From the NCBI RefSeq assembly GCF_001905665.1, contig NZ_LIVX01000007.1, forward strand, positions 372,001-436,000: 64,000 nucleotides of DNA, in the 5' to 3' direction. The position numbers and the translations under genes are program-made. This stretch comes from Streptomyces sp. CB02261 (GTDB lineage: Bacteria; Actinomycetota; Actinomycetes; Streptomycetales; Streptomycetaceae). Shown piece by piece: positions 33,323 through 41,479 of this stretch (position 1 is its first letter; the number at the start of each line of letters is the position of its first letter). Under the pieces are notes generated by a model that did no database searches, was not told where the DNA came from, and was given only the letters and a program-made list of their open reading frames with translations.

Positions 33323-34534
33323 TCAGCGTTCCACCCGTCCCGGATCGGCGAAGACCTCCTCCACGATGACTCCGGCCGCGCCCCGGACCGCCGCGGCGAA
33401 GCCGAACACGGACCCGGTGACGCGGCAGAGCGCCGCGTCACCGGCCACCACCCGCGCCCGCAGCTCCCTCATCGCGGACGGCAGGAGGTAGGGGGCGACC
33501 GCGGCGAAGTACCCGCCGAGGACGATCACCTCCGGGTTGAGGAGGTTCACCGGGATCGACAGACCCGTCCCGAGCCAGCGGCCGATCTCGTCCAGGCCCG
33601 CCAGCGTCCGGGGGTCGCCCGAAGCGGCCCTCCGCATCAACTCCGCGGCCTGCTCCTGGGGGTCTCGCCCGGGCCCGCCCTCCTCCCCCTCCGGGAGGAG
33701 ATCGGGCGCGGCGGTACGGAGCGCCGCGGGCAGCGCCACCTTCGTCTCCAGACAGCCGGTGCGCCCGCAGGCGCACCGCGCCCCGTCCGGGTCGATCTGG
33801 ACGTGCCCGAGTTCGCCGCTGAAGCCGGAGGCACCGCGCAGCAGTCGCCCGGCGGAGACGATGCCCGCCCCCATGCCCGCCTCGCCCGTGACGTACATGA
33901 GGTCCGCGACCCCGGCGTGGGAGTGGTCCCACTCGGCGAGGGCGGCCAGGTTGGCCTCGTTGTCGACGACGACGCCCAGGTCGTCGGGGAGCGCCGCCAG
34001 GGTCCGCAGCCGCTCGGCGACCGGGACGTCGTCCCAGTGGAGGTTGGGCGCGGAGTGGACACGGCCGGTCGCCACGGCCACCGGCCCGGGAACGGCCACC
34101 CCCACGCCCGCCACCCGGACGCCCGCCCGGCCGGCGTCCTCGATCAGCTCCACGGCGAGGGAGGCGAGGGCCCGGAGCGTCTCCTCGGCGCCGCGGGTCG
34201 TCGCGTCGTGCACGAGCCGCCGCTCCTGGAGCGTCCGTCCGGCCAGATCCACCGAGCAGGCGGCGAGGTAACGGGAGTTGACCTCCAGACCCAGGGCGGC
34301 CACCGTCCGCCCGTCGAGCTCCAGGTGCCGCCCCGGGCGGCCGACCGAGCCGTCCTGGTGGAAGTCCGCCTCCCGTACGAGCCCGCGCTCGAGCAGCTCG
34401 CCCACGAGGCTGGAGACCGTGGCACGGGTCAGCCCGGTGCCCCTGGCCACGGCCGCCCGGGAGGCCGGACCGGAGGAGCGGACCTCGGCCAGGACCAGGG
34501 CGAGATTGGCACGCCGCACCGACACCTGGTCCAT
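33323..34534 (-). CDS. xylR: ROK-family repressor of xylose genes
   Basis: 403 residues. An N-terminal MarR-like winged helix (SRAAVARGTGLTRATVSSLV) precedes a ROK sugar-sensing domain with the catalytic-type VVDNEANLAAL and the zinc motif CACGRTGCLE. ATG at 34534 with GGGGAG just upstream is preferred; an ATG at 34627 would add 31 residues without a good ribosome-binding site. It lies 133 bases downstream of xylA in the same direction. Matching inverted repeats overlap the -10 regions of xylA and xylB, and XylR-type ROK proteins release DNA on binding xylose. Confidence 0.83.
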   Translation of the reverse strand: MDQVSVRRANLALVLAEVRSSGPASRAAVARGTGLTRATVSSLVGELLERGLVREADFHQDGSVGRPGRHLELDGRTVAALGLEVNSRYLAACSVDLAGRTLQERRLVHDATTRGAEETLRALASLAVELIEDAGRAGVRVAGVGVAVPGPVAVATGRVHSAPNLHWDDVPVAERLRTLAALPDDLGVVVDNEANLAALAEWDHSHAGVADLMYVTGEAGMGAGIVSAGRLLRGASGFSGELGHVQIDPDGARCACGRTGCLETKVALPAALRTAAPDLLPEGEEGGPGRDPQEQAAELMRRAASGDPRTLAGLDEIGRWLGTGLSIPVNLLNPEVIVLGGYFAAVAPYLLPSAMRELRARVVAGDAALCRVTGSVFGFAAAVRGAAGVIVEEVFADPGRVER

Positions 34535-34667
34535 GGGGCTCCCCTGGACGCGGGTCGGCTTGTCGGCACTCGAGGACACGTGGGACTCCCAGGCTGCGGA
34601 AACGGACTCGTCACTACGGCCGATCATGCCCTGCCGGCCGGCCCGCGGCTCCGACGGCCCCGGCCGG

Positions 34668-35837
34668 TCAGCGCACGCCGAGCAGATGCTCCAGGGCCAG
34701 CTGGTCGAGGTGCTCGAAGGCCATGGAGCGCGCCGCCGCGGCGTCGGGGTCGAAGCTCTCGTACGCCGTGGGGTCGGCCAGCAGCCCGGCGAGGCCGTCC
34801 GCCGCCGTGGGGACGGCGAGCTCGGGGAGCCGGGAGGCGGCGAGGGCGGCGACGACGTCCGGGTCGGCACGGAAGGCCGCCGCGCGGTCCTTGAGGATCA
34901 GGTAGTTCCGCATGCAGTTCTTCGCGGACTCCCACACCCCGTCGAAGCCGTCGGTGCGGACCGGCTTGAAGTCGAAGTGACGCGGACCCTCGTACCCGGC
35001 CGTCTCCAGCAGGTCCACCAGCCAGAAGGCCTGGCGCAGGTCGCCCGCGCCGAAGCGGAAGTCCTGGTCGTACTTGATGCCGGACTGGCCGTTGAGGTCG
35101 ATGTGGAAGAGCTTGCCCGCCCACAGGGCCTGGGCGATGCCGTGCGGGAAGTTGAGGCCCGCCATCTGCTCGTGGCCCGTCTCCGGGTTCACCCCGACGA
35201 GCTCCGGGCGCTCCAGGCGCTCGATGAAGGCCAGGGCGTGCCCGATGGTGGGCAGCAGGATGTCGCCGCGCGGCTCGTTCGGCTTGGGCTCGATCGCGAA
35301 CCGCAGGTCGTAGCCCTGCTCGGTGACGTACTGGCCGAGCAGGTCGAAGGCCTCCTTCATGCGGTCGAGCGCGACCCGCACGTCCTTCGCCGCACCGGAC
35401 TCGGCGCCCTCCCGGCCGCCCCAGGCGACGTACACCGTGGCGCCGAGCTCGACGGCGAGGTCGATGTTGCGCAGGGTCTTGCGGAGTGCGAAGCGGCGGA
35501 CGTCGCGGTCGTTGGCGGTGAACCCGCCGTCCTTGAACACGGGGTGGGTGAAGAGGTTCGTCGTCGCCATGGGGACCTTGAGGCCCGTGCGGTCGAGTGC
35601 GGCCCTGAACCGCTTCACGGCCGCGTCGCGCTCGGCCTCGGCCGCGCCGAAGGGGATCAGGTCGTCGTCGTGGAACGTGACGCCGTACGCGCCGAGCGCC
35701 GCGAGCCGCTCGACCGCCTCGACCGGGTCGAGAGCGGGGCGGGTGGCGTCCCCGAACGGGTCGCGGCCCTGCCAGCCGACGGTCCACAGGCCGAAGGTGA
35801 AGCGGTCGTCGGGGGTGGGGGAGAAACGCTCGGACAT
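34668..35837 (-). CDS. xylA: Xylose isomerase
   Basis: 389 residues, the length of streptomycete glucose/xylose isomerases. It has catalytic His56 in GVTFHDDDLIPFG, metal ligand Glu183 and Lys185 in AIEPKPNEPRGD, and further metal-site segments GVNPETGHEQ, LFHIDLNGQ and HFDFKPVRTDG. It converts D-xylose to D-xylulose in the cytoplasm. Divergent from xylB over a 202-bp promoter region with two operators, and followed by xylR. No irregularities. Confidence 0.95.
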   Translation of the reverse strand: MSERFSPTPDDRFTFGLWTVGWQGRDPFGDATRPALDPVEAVERLAALGAYGVTFHDDDLIPFGAAEAERDAAVKRFRAALDRTGLKVPMATTNLFTHPVFKDGGFTANDRDVRRFALRKTLRNIDLAVELGATVYVAWGGREGAESGAAKDVRVALDRMKEAFDLLGQYVTEQGYDLRFAIEPKPNEPRGDILLPTIGHALAFIERLERPELVGVNPETGHEQMAGLNFPHGIAQALWAGKLFHIDLNGQSGIKYDQDFRFGAGDLRQAFWLVDLLETAGYEGPRHFDFKPVRTDGFDGVWESAKNCMRNYLILKDRAAAFRADPDVVAALAASRLPELAVPTAADGLAGLLADPTAYESFDPDAAAARSMAFEHLDQLALEHLLGVR

Positions 35838-35870
35838 GGGGTCGCTCCTCGATGCGCTGCTGCGGGGCCA

Positions 35871-35917
35871 ATTTGTTTGACCTCCAAACTAATAGCCCAC
35901 ACGGCAGCGCGGAGCAA
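35871..35917 (-). promoter_or_regulatory. xylA promoter and XylR operator
   Basis: On the minus strand, TTGCTC (35917-35912) and TATTAG (35894-35889) are spaced by 17 bases. The -10 overlaps an inverted repeat at 35871-35893 whose half-sites are TAGTTTG and CAAACAAAT. The partner operator is in front of xylB. Confidence 0.7.
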
Positions 35918-35963
35918 CCCTCCCTCACCGAGCAGCCCTTCTTGGCCGGTCTCGTTCGGGCGC

Positions 35964-36016
35964 TTGACGTGCACGGACGGCCCGCCCTCTAATTTGTTCA
36001 TCCATCGTCCAAAATT
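35964..36016 (+). promoter_or_regulatory. xylB promoter and XylR operator
   Basis: TTGACG (35964-35969) and TCTAAT (35988-35993) are 18 bases apart. From 35991 to 36016 lies an inverted repeat with arms AATTTGTTC and the complement of GGACAAAATT-like sequence (CCAAAATT on the plus strand), related to the xylA operator. Repressor binding would cover the -10. Confidence 0.68.
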
Positions 36017-36039
36017 CCTCTTCCCGTACGAGGTGCGCA

Positions 36040-37524
36040 GTGCTGACATCCCCCGTCGTCATCGGCGTGGACAGCTCCACGCAGTCCACGAAGACCCTCG
36101 TGGTCGACGCCGACACCGGCAGGGTCCTGGCCGTCGGACGCGCCGCCCACACCGTCCTGGGCGAGGCGGGAGCCCGCGAGACGGACCCGGAGGTCTGGTG
36201 GGAGGCGCTGCGCTCCTCCCTGGCCATGGCCCTCGACTCCTCCGGCACCTCGCCGGCGGCCGTGGCCGGCATCGCGGTCGCCGGACAGCAGCACGGCCTC
36301 GTGGTCCTCGACACCGAGGGCCGCCCGCTGCGCCCGGCGCTGCTCTGGAACGACACCCGGTCCGCCCCCCAGGCCACGGCGCTGACGCGGGCCCTGGGCG
36401 GCCCCGCCGCCTGGCTGGAGCGCACCGGCTCGGTGCCGGTCGCCTCCATGACCGCCACCAAGTGGCAGTGGCTGCGCGAGCACGAACCGGCCACGGCCGA
36501 ACGGGTCGCCGGGGTGCGCCTGCCCCACGACTTCCTCACCGAGCGTCTCTCCGGGGTGGCGGCCACCGACCCCGGCGACGCCTCGGGTACCTGCTGGTAC
36601 GACACCACCACCGGTGCCTACGACCCGGCCCTCCTGGACCTGGTCGGACTCGACGCCGCGCGGCTGCCCGTGGTCGCCGCGAGCGGCGCCGAACGGGTCG
36701 GCTCGCTGACGAAGGAGGCCGCCGCCTTCCTGGGCCTGCGCCCCGGCATCCCCGTCGCCGCGGGAACCGGCGACAACATGGCGGCGGCCGTCGGACTCGG
36801 TCTCGGCGGCGCGGGGCTGCTCGACCACCCCGTGGTGAGCCTGGGGACGTCCGGCACCGTCTTCACCGCCACCCGCGCCCGCCCGGCCGTGGCCGGGCTC
36901 GCCGGATTCGCGGCCACGGACGGGGTCCGTCTGCCGCTCGGGTGCACCCTCAACTGCACCCAGGCGGTCGACAAGGTCGCGGGCCTCCTCGGACTCGGGC
37001 GGGACGACGCCCGGCCCGGCGGGCACGTGGTCGTGCTCCCGTATCTCGACGGGGAGCGTTCCCCGGACCTGCCGCACGCCTCCGGTCTGCTCACGGGCCT
37101 CCGGCACGCCACCACCGCCCACCAGATCCTCGGTGCGGCGTACGAGGGCGCGGTGTTCACGCTGTTGCGGCTCCTGGACGACCTGTTCGCGGCCACAGGT
37201 CTCGACCCGCACGCCCCGGACGTGGCCGAGCGGCCCCTGCGGCTGATCGGAGGCGGCGCCAAGGGGGCCGTGTGGGTCGAGACCGTACGCAGGCTCTCCG
37301 GGCGCCCGCTCGTGATCCCGGACGGCGAGGAACTGGTCGCCGTGGGGGCCGCCGCCCTCGCGGCGGGCGCCGCGCGGGGCGAGGATCCGGTCGAGGTGGC
37401 GGTCCGATGGGGCGCGGGGCGGGGCAGGGAACTTCCCGCGGTACGGCGGGATGTCGACGCGTGGCAGCGGATCGAGGCCGCCCTGGGGGAGGCCTCGGGG
37501 CTTCTCGCGGCGGACGGTGGGTGA
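36040..37524 (+). CDS. xylB: Xylulokinase (FGGY family)
   Basis: 494 residues. The N-terminal ATPase motif is VIGVDSSTQSTKTLVVD, with AGQQHGLVVLD and LWNDTRSAPQA following as in xylulokinases; the catalytic Asp lies in AGTGDNMAAAVG and the C-terminal FGGY signature is represented by RLIGGGAKGAVWVETVRRLS. Phosphorylates D-xylulose with ATP. GTG at 36040 follows GAGG. Divergent from xylA; both promoters carry ROK-type operators. The gene ends 29 bases before a convergent frameshifted gene. Confidence 0.92.
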   Translation: MLTSPVVIGVDSSTQSTKTLVVDADTGRVLAVGRAAHTVLGEAGARETDPEVWWEALRSSLAMALDSSGTSPAAVAGIAVAGQQHGLVVLDTEGRPLRPALLWNDTRSAPQATALTRALGGPAAWLERTGSVPVASMTATKWQWLREHEPATAERVAGVRLPHDFLTERLSGVAATDPGDASGTCWYDTTTGAYDPALLDLVGLDAARLPVVAASGAERVGSLTKEAAAFLGLRPGIPVAAGTGDNMAAAVGLGLGGAGLLDHPVVSLGTSGTVFTATRARPAVAGLAGFAATDGVRLPLGCTLNCTQAVDKVAGLLGLGRDDARPGGHVVVLPYLDGERSPDLPHASGLLTGLRHATTAHQILGAAYEGAVFTLLRLLDDLFAATGLDPHAPDVAERPLRLIGGGAKGAVWVETVRRLSGRPLVIPDGEELVAVGAAALAAGAARGEDPVEVAVRWGAGRGRELPAVRRDVDAWQRIEAALGEASGLLAADGG

Positions 37525-37553
37525 GGGGACGTGCCGGACTCCGGCCTGAGGCG

Positions 37554-37935
37554 TCACACCTGTATGGACGCGTTCAGGTGCTTCGCCCGGCGGCTCCCCT
37601 CAGGGCGCGGTGTCCCCATCTCCCGTGCCCTGCAGCTCACTTCGAAGAGCCTCCGGCCGTCGCGGTTGATCCAGGTCGCCGCGAGCGTGGGATTCCCGAC
37701 GGTGGTGTCGGCGACCAGCTTGAGGAAGGTGTGCGGTTCGACGGCGCTGTGGACGAGGTGAGGGCTGGGGACGTTGAGGCCGGGGATCGTGCTGTTGTGC
37801 AGTGGGCTGACCGTGTACCGCGGTGCGCAGGGGCGTGCCGTCGGCCGCCGGCGCGGACGCCGGGACGGCGGCGGTCGGCGCGACGGCGACGCCGCCCCCG
37901 AGCAACAGCCCTCTGTTGATGCCCCTTTCGGCCAC
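37554..37935 (-). pseudogene. Frameshifted gene for small secreted protein
   Basis: Reading leftward, GTG at 37935 has AAGGGAG eight bases upstream and encodes a signal-like start (AERGINRGLLLGGGVAVAPT, then ending ASAPAADGTPLRT). Near 37811-37832 a different frame takes over with protein-like sequence (YTVSPLHNSTIPGLNVPSPH, VEPHTFLKLVADTTVGN, LAATWINRDGRRLFEVS) and continues to a stop at 37554. Joined, it would be about 127 residues. I do not recognise the family. The start and ribosome-binding site look intact, so a recent frameshift or sequence error is likelier than old decay. Confidence 0.45.
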
Positions 37936-38084
37936 TGGTGGTCTCCCTTGCCTGGACGGTGGCGGAGTGCGTACGAGGGAAAGCTGGCAGCAGTTGTCAT
38001 CTGGCGCAAGAGCTTATATCTACAAGTTTCCGGGATGTTCCTTCCCGTCGTGAGGGGCCGGGAGTGTGGAGGAGCGAGCCGGGT

Positions 38085-38825
38085 ATGGTCGCCGACATGG
38101 CAACCCCTCTGCACCAGTCCATCGCCGCCGAACTGCGTCGGCGCATCCGCCGCGGCGAGATCGAGGTGGGTCAGTCGCTGCCGTCGGAGGCCCAGCTCTG
38201 CGAGGAGTTCACCGCGTCCCGGGGGCCCGTGCGACAGGCGCTCGCCGCGCTGCGCGACGAGGGCCTCATCGGCGGCGGGCAGGGGCGGCGGGCCACGGTG
38301 CTCGACGCCGTGCCCGCCCAGCCGTTCGAGTCGTTCCTCTCCTTCACCCGTCGTGCGGAGATGACGGGCTACGTGCCGGGGCAGCGGCTCCAGGAGATCG
38401 CCCTGCGGCGACCCGAACCGGAGATCGCGGCGGCCCTGGAGATCGATGCCGACGACCTCTCCGTCCAGCTGCTGCGGCTGCGGCTGCTCGACGGACGCCC
38501 CGCGATGCTGGAACGCATGACGTACGTCGAGCCCATCGGGCGGCGACTGATCGACGCCGACCTGGACGCGGGCTCCATCTACGCGCTGCTGACGGGACAG
38601 GGGGTGGACCTCCACTCGGCGCGGCACACCTTCGACGCCGTGCCCGCCGACACCACCGACGCCCGACTGCTCGACGTGCCCGAGGGGTTCCCGCTGCTGC
38701 GGGAGCGCCGGCTGACGACCGACTCGCAGGGCGCGCCGATCGAGTGGTCGGACGACCGCTACCGCTCCGACATCGCCACGGTGACCGTACGGAACACCCG
38801 CGGCTCCCGCACCGCCATGCTGTGA
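38085..38825 (+). CDS. GntR-family regulator with UTRA domain (HutC type)
   Basis: 246 residues. The winged helix (LPSEAQLCEEFTASRGPVRQ) occupies the first 75 residues. The UTRA effector domain follows with RPAMLERMTYVEPIGRRLI and a closing IEWSDDRYRSDIATVTVR strand. ATG at 38085 lies 10 bases after GGAGGAG; ATG 38097 is an alternative. UTRA proteins sense phosphosugars or histidine-type ligands. The flanking genes (a broken secreted gene and the GH20 hexosaminidase) hint at sugar control, but no matching operator was identified. Confidence 0.8.
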   Translation: MVADMATPLHQSIAAELRRRIRRGEIEVGQSLPSEAQLCEEFTASRGPVRQALAALRDEGLIGGGQGRRATVLDAVPAQPFESFLSFTRRAEMTGYVPGQRLQEIALRRPEPEIAAALEIDADDLSVQLLRLRLLDGRPAMLERMTYVEPIGRRLIDADLDAGSIYALLTGQGVDLHSARHTFDAVPADTTDARLLDVPEGFPLLRERRLTTDSQGAPIEWSDDRYRSDIATVTVRNTRGSRTAML

Positions 38826-38858
38826 CGCCTGACGCCTGACGCCTGACGCCTGACGCCC
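38824..38858. repeat. Heptanucleotide tandem repeat GACGCCT
   Basis: Four copies of GACGCCT and a fifth ending in C, starting at the stop codon of the UTRA regulator. Probably replication slippage; no function seen. Confidence 0.75.
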
Positions 38859-38927
38859 GCCAGCCCACGCCCGCCCGCCTTCCGCTGCTCGCTGTCCGTC
38901 GTGCGACCCGGCCGGGAAAGCACACAG

Positions 38928-38966
38928 CCCCGCTCCGGACGAGCGGGCGGCTCGTCCGGAGCGGGG
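38928..38966. terminator. Strong bidirectional terminator
   Basis: A perfect 17-bp stem (arms 38928-38944 and 38950-38966, starting CCCCGCTCCGG) with a 5-base loop lies between the convergent UTRA regulator and GH20 gene and should end both transcripts. Confidence 0.85.
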
Positions 38967-39041
38967 TGTCCGTGGGGGGCGTTCGGACCCGGGTGAGGGA
39001 GCTCGGTCCCAGGTGGGGAGCTCAGTTCCGGGTGGGGGCGG

Positions 39042-41174
39042 TCAGTCGATCGACCAGCGTTGCAGCGCCGCGCCGGTGTCCGCCTGCTGGGTCACCTTGG
39101 CGCCGTCGGTGCCGGACGCCGCGGTGAGCACGAGTCCGGTCGCCACGGAGGCGATGCTGTAGTCGCCCTCGTCGAGCTCGGTGACCTTCCACTGCTGCCC
39201 GACCGCGTCCGTGCACGGCCGCTGGACGACGGGGGTGCCGGCCGGCCCGGAGCCTGCGTCCGCGCACATCCCGGACGTCTTGTTGGCCATCGTGTACACG
39301 CCGTCGGACCGGCGGGTGAACGTCCACGTCTGGTTGCCGCCGCGGTTCGGCGCCCACAGGATCAGCGCGGTGCCGGAGCTGGTGGAGCCGCCCGGGTTGT
39401 CGAGCGCCTTGCCCCCGGTCTCGACGCTGTGCGCGCCCTCCACGACCTTGACCTTGCCGGGCCAGGGGACACCCGGTGCGGCGTGGTAGTCGATCCCGGC
39501 CGCGGTCCAGCGCTCGCCGTGCTGGGCCAGACGCTGCCGGAAGCTCCTCCAGTCACGCTCGGACCGGGGGGTCCAGCCGACCTCGGCGAGAGCGGGGAGG
39601 CGGGGGAAGCTCATGTAGTCGGTGTAGGCGGAGGGCTCGGGCCAGCGGGTGGCCGGGGTCGGCAGCGCGTTGCTGCCCTCGTAGGCGCGGTCGGCCCACA
39701 GGGCGGCCTCGACGCCGGCGATCTGGCCGGCCGGGACGATCGAGCCGGTGCCGTCCATCCTGGCGGTGGCGGTCTCGGGGTCCCACTCGTAGGACCGCTG
39801 CACCGGCACGTACCCGGACCAGCTCAGCCCGTAGGGGGTGGACACGTCGTACTTCATGTCCAGGTACGCGTGGTCGGACGGCGACATGACGAACTTGGCG
39901 CCCTGGGCGACACCGTTGCGGACGAAGTGGATGCTCTCCGTCTCGTCGTCGGTGCCGATGCTCTCGCGGTCGTCCTCCTCGCCCCAGAACTGCATGAGGC
40001 TGCCGGTGGGGATCGTGGCCTGGCCGAGCTGGTGCCAGCCCATCACGGTCTTCTTGTGCGCCGCGGTCTCCGACGTGGCCGCCTTGACGTACGCGGCGTA
40101 CTGCCCGGTGGTGGCCTGCGGGGTCTCGTCACCGCCGAGGTGGATGTACGGGCCGGGGGTGAGCTCGGCCACCGCGGAGATGACGGTGCTCAGGAACCGG
40201 CTCATGTTGGCCGTGTGCCGCTCGTCCTGCAGACAGTAGAGGCTGATGCCGACGTCGAAGCCGGAGTAGGGCGGCTTCGCCTTGTCGTCGCAGTTCAGGT
40301 CGGGCACCGAGGCCAGGGCGGCCCGGGTGTGGCCGGGTCCGTCGATCTCCGGGACCACGGTCATGAACCGTGACTTCGCGTGGGCGATGATCTCCTTGTA
40401 GTCCGCCGCCGAGTAGAACCAGCCCTGCCCGCCGGTGAATCCGCTCTGCGTGCTGGCGCCCACCTGGGTCAGGCTCGGGATCTCGTCGATGGCGATGCGC
40501 CAGCCCTGGTCGTCCGTCAGGTGCAGGTGCAAGGTGTTGATCTTGTACGCGGCCGCCTGGTCGATGAAGCGCTTGACCTGGTCGACGGGGTAGAAGCGGC
40601 GGGCGACGTCCAGCATCGCGCCGCGGTACGCGTAGCGGGGCGCGTCGGATATCCGCACGGCGTGGACGCTCCAGGGACCCGGCTGGACGGTGCGCGACTC
40701 CACCTCGGCCGGGAGCAGTTGGCGCAGCGTCTGTACACCGCGGAACAGGCCCTCGGCGCCGTGGGCCTGCACGAGGATGCCGTTCTTGCCGGACGTCAGG
40801 GTGTAGCCCTCGGCCCCGAGTTCCTCCGGGCCGTTGGGGTCCAGGACGACGGCGTGGTTCACCGTCCGCGGCGGTGTGACGACGGGGAAGGAGTGGCCGG
40901 TGGCCGGGGCGAGCCGGTGGGCGAGGTAGGTGCCGACACCCACCGCCGCCGGGTCCTTCGACAGGACGGCGATACGGGTCCGGGCGTCGAACGTGAAGTC
41001 CTTGCCCTTCACCACTTCCTGGGAGACCGGCTGCGGCACGAGGGCGAGGGGGGCGGCGGTGGGCTCGGGGGGAGCGGTCGCGGCCTGGGTGACCGTCGCC
41101 GGCAGCAGCGGAAGGGTGAGGATGACGGTGGCGAGTGCGGCGAGGCGTCTGCCTCGTCGGTTCAACCAGCGCAT
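39042..41174 (-). CDS. Secreted GH20 beta-N-acetylhexosaminidase with ricin-type lectin domain
   Basis: 710 residues. Signal peptide RRGRRLAALATVILTLPLL with cleavage near ATVTQA; a GH20b N-terminal domain (about 40-165); a GH20 barrel with APRYAYRGAMLDVARRFYP and the catalytic Asp-Glu pair in YIHLGGDETPQA; then, from about residue 585, a beta-trefoil RICIN module (NRGGNQTWTFTRR, GQQWKVTELDEGDYSI, ALQRWSID). It frees terminal GlcNAc or GalNAc from glycans outside the cell. ATG at 41174 follows AAGGAG. Neighbouring transporter and amino-sugar catabolic genes suggest it supplies their substrate. Confidence 0.9.
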   Translation of the reverse strand: MRWLNRRGRRLAALATVILTLPLLPATVTQAATAPPEPTAAPLALVPQPVSQEVVKGKDFTFDARTRIAVLSKDPAAVGVGTYLAHRLAPATGHSFPVVTPPRTVNHAVVLDPNGPEELGAEGYTLTSGKNGILVQAHGAEGLFRGVQTLRQLLPAEVESRTVQPGPWSVHAVRISDAPRYAYRGAMLDVARRFYPVDQVKRFIDQAAAYKINTLHLHLTDDQGWRIAIDEIPSLTQVGASTQSGFTGGQGWFYSAADYKEIIAHAKSRFMTVVPEIDGPGHTRAALASVPDLNCDDKAKPPYSGFDVGISLYCLQDERHTANMSRFLSTVISAVAELTPGPYIHLGGDETPQATTGQYAAYVKAATSETAAHKKTVMGWHQLGQATIPTGSLMQFWGEEDDRESIGTDDETESIHFVRNGVAQGAKFVMSPSDHAYLDMKYDVSTPYGLSWSGYVPVQRSYEWDPETATARMDGTGSIVPAGQIAGVEAALWADRAYEGSNALPTPATRWPEPSAYTDYMSFPRLPALAEVGWTPRSERDWRSFRQRLAQHGERWTAAGIDYHAAPGVPWPGKVKVVEGAHSVETGGKALDNPGGSTSSGTALILWAPNRGGNQTWTFTRRSDGVYTMANKTSGMCADAGSGPAGTPVVQRPCTDAVGQQWKVTELDEGDYSIASVATGLVLTAASGTDGAKVTQQADTGAALQRWSID

Positions 41175-41479
41175 GGTTGACTCCTTCGGACGGAAGGGCA
41201 CAGGGCCGGCCAGAAAGGGGCGGCCAGGAGGGCGCGGTGCGCGCCGGGGACGGCGACGGTGAGGCGCGGTTCTCGGACTCCGGGAGATCGGACCGTTCGT
41301 GGTCCGCCCGACGCGATGAGGGACGCGTACCGGCTGTCGATGTCCCGCCGTGTCGTGCGTCGTCGGTGAGGCGCGAGGAGCACGGCGGGCACACAGTGCT
41401 TGCTTGCAGTTGCTTCAACTTCGTTCGTTGTGCGCAACTTCAATCAAAAGGTGTCAGGGGGTGAAGGGGGCGTCAAGAC
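41175..41479. promoter_or_regulatory. GH20 upstream region with nested inverted repeat
   Basis: 305 bases between GH20 and the ROK gene, both leftward. At 41409-41437 is GTTGC..CAAC..GTTG..GCAAC, a nested inverted repeat; on the minus strand it contains two direct copies of GAAGTTG. This is the least G+C-rich part of the region and probably contains the GH20 promoter and an operator. No gene seen. Confidence 0.4.

Noticed and set aside
38824..38858. Operator array or CRISPR-like repeat
   Set aside because: Plain heptamer slippage repeat of four to five units at a gene end.
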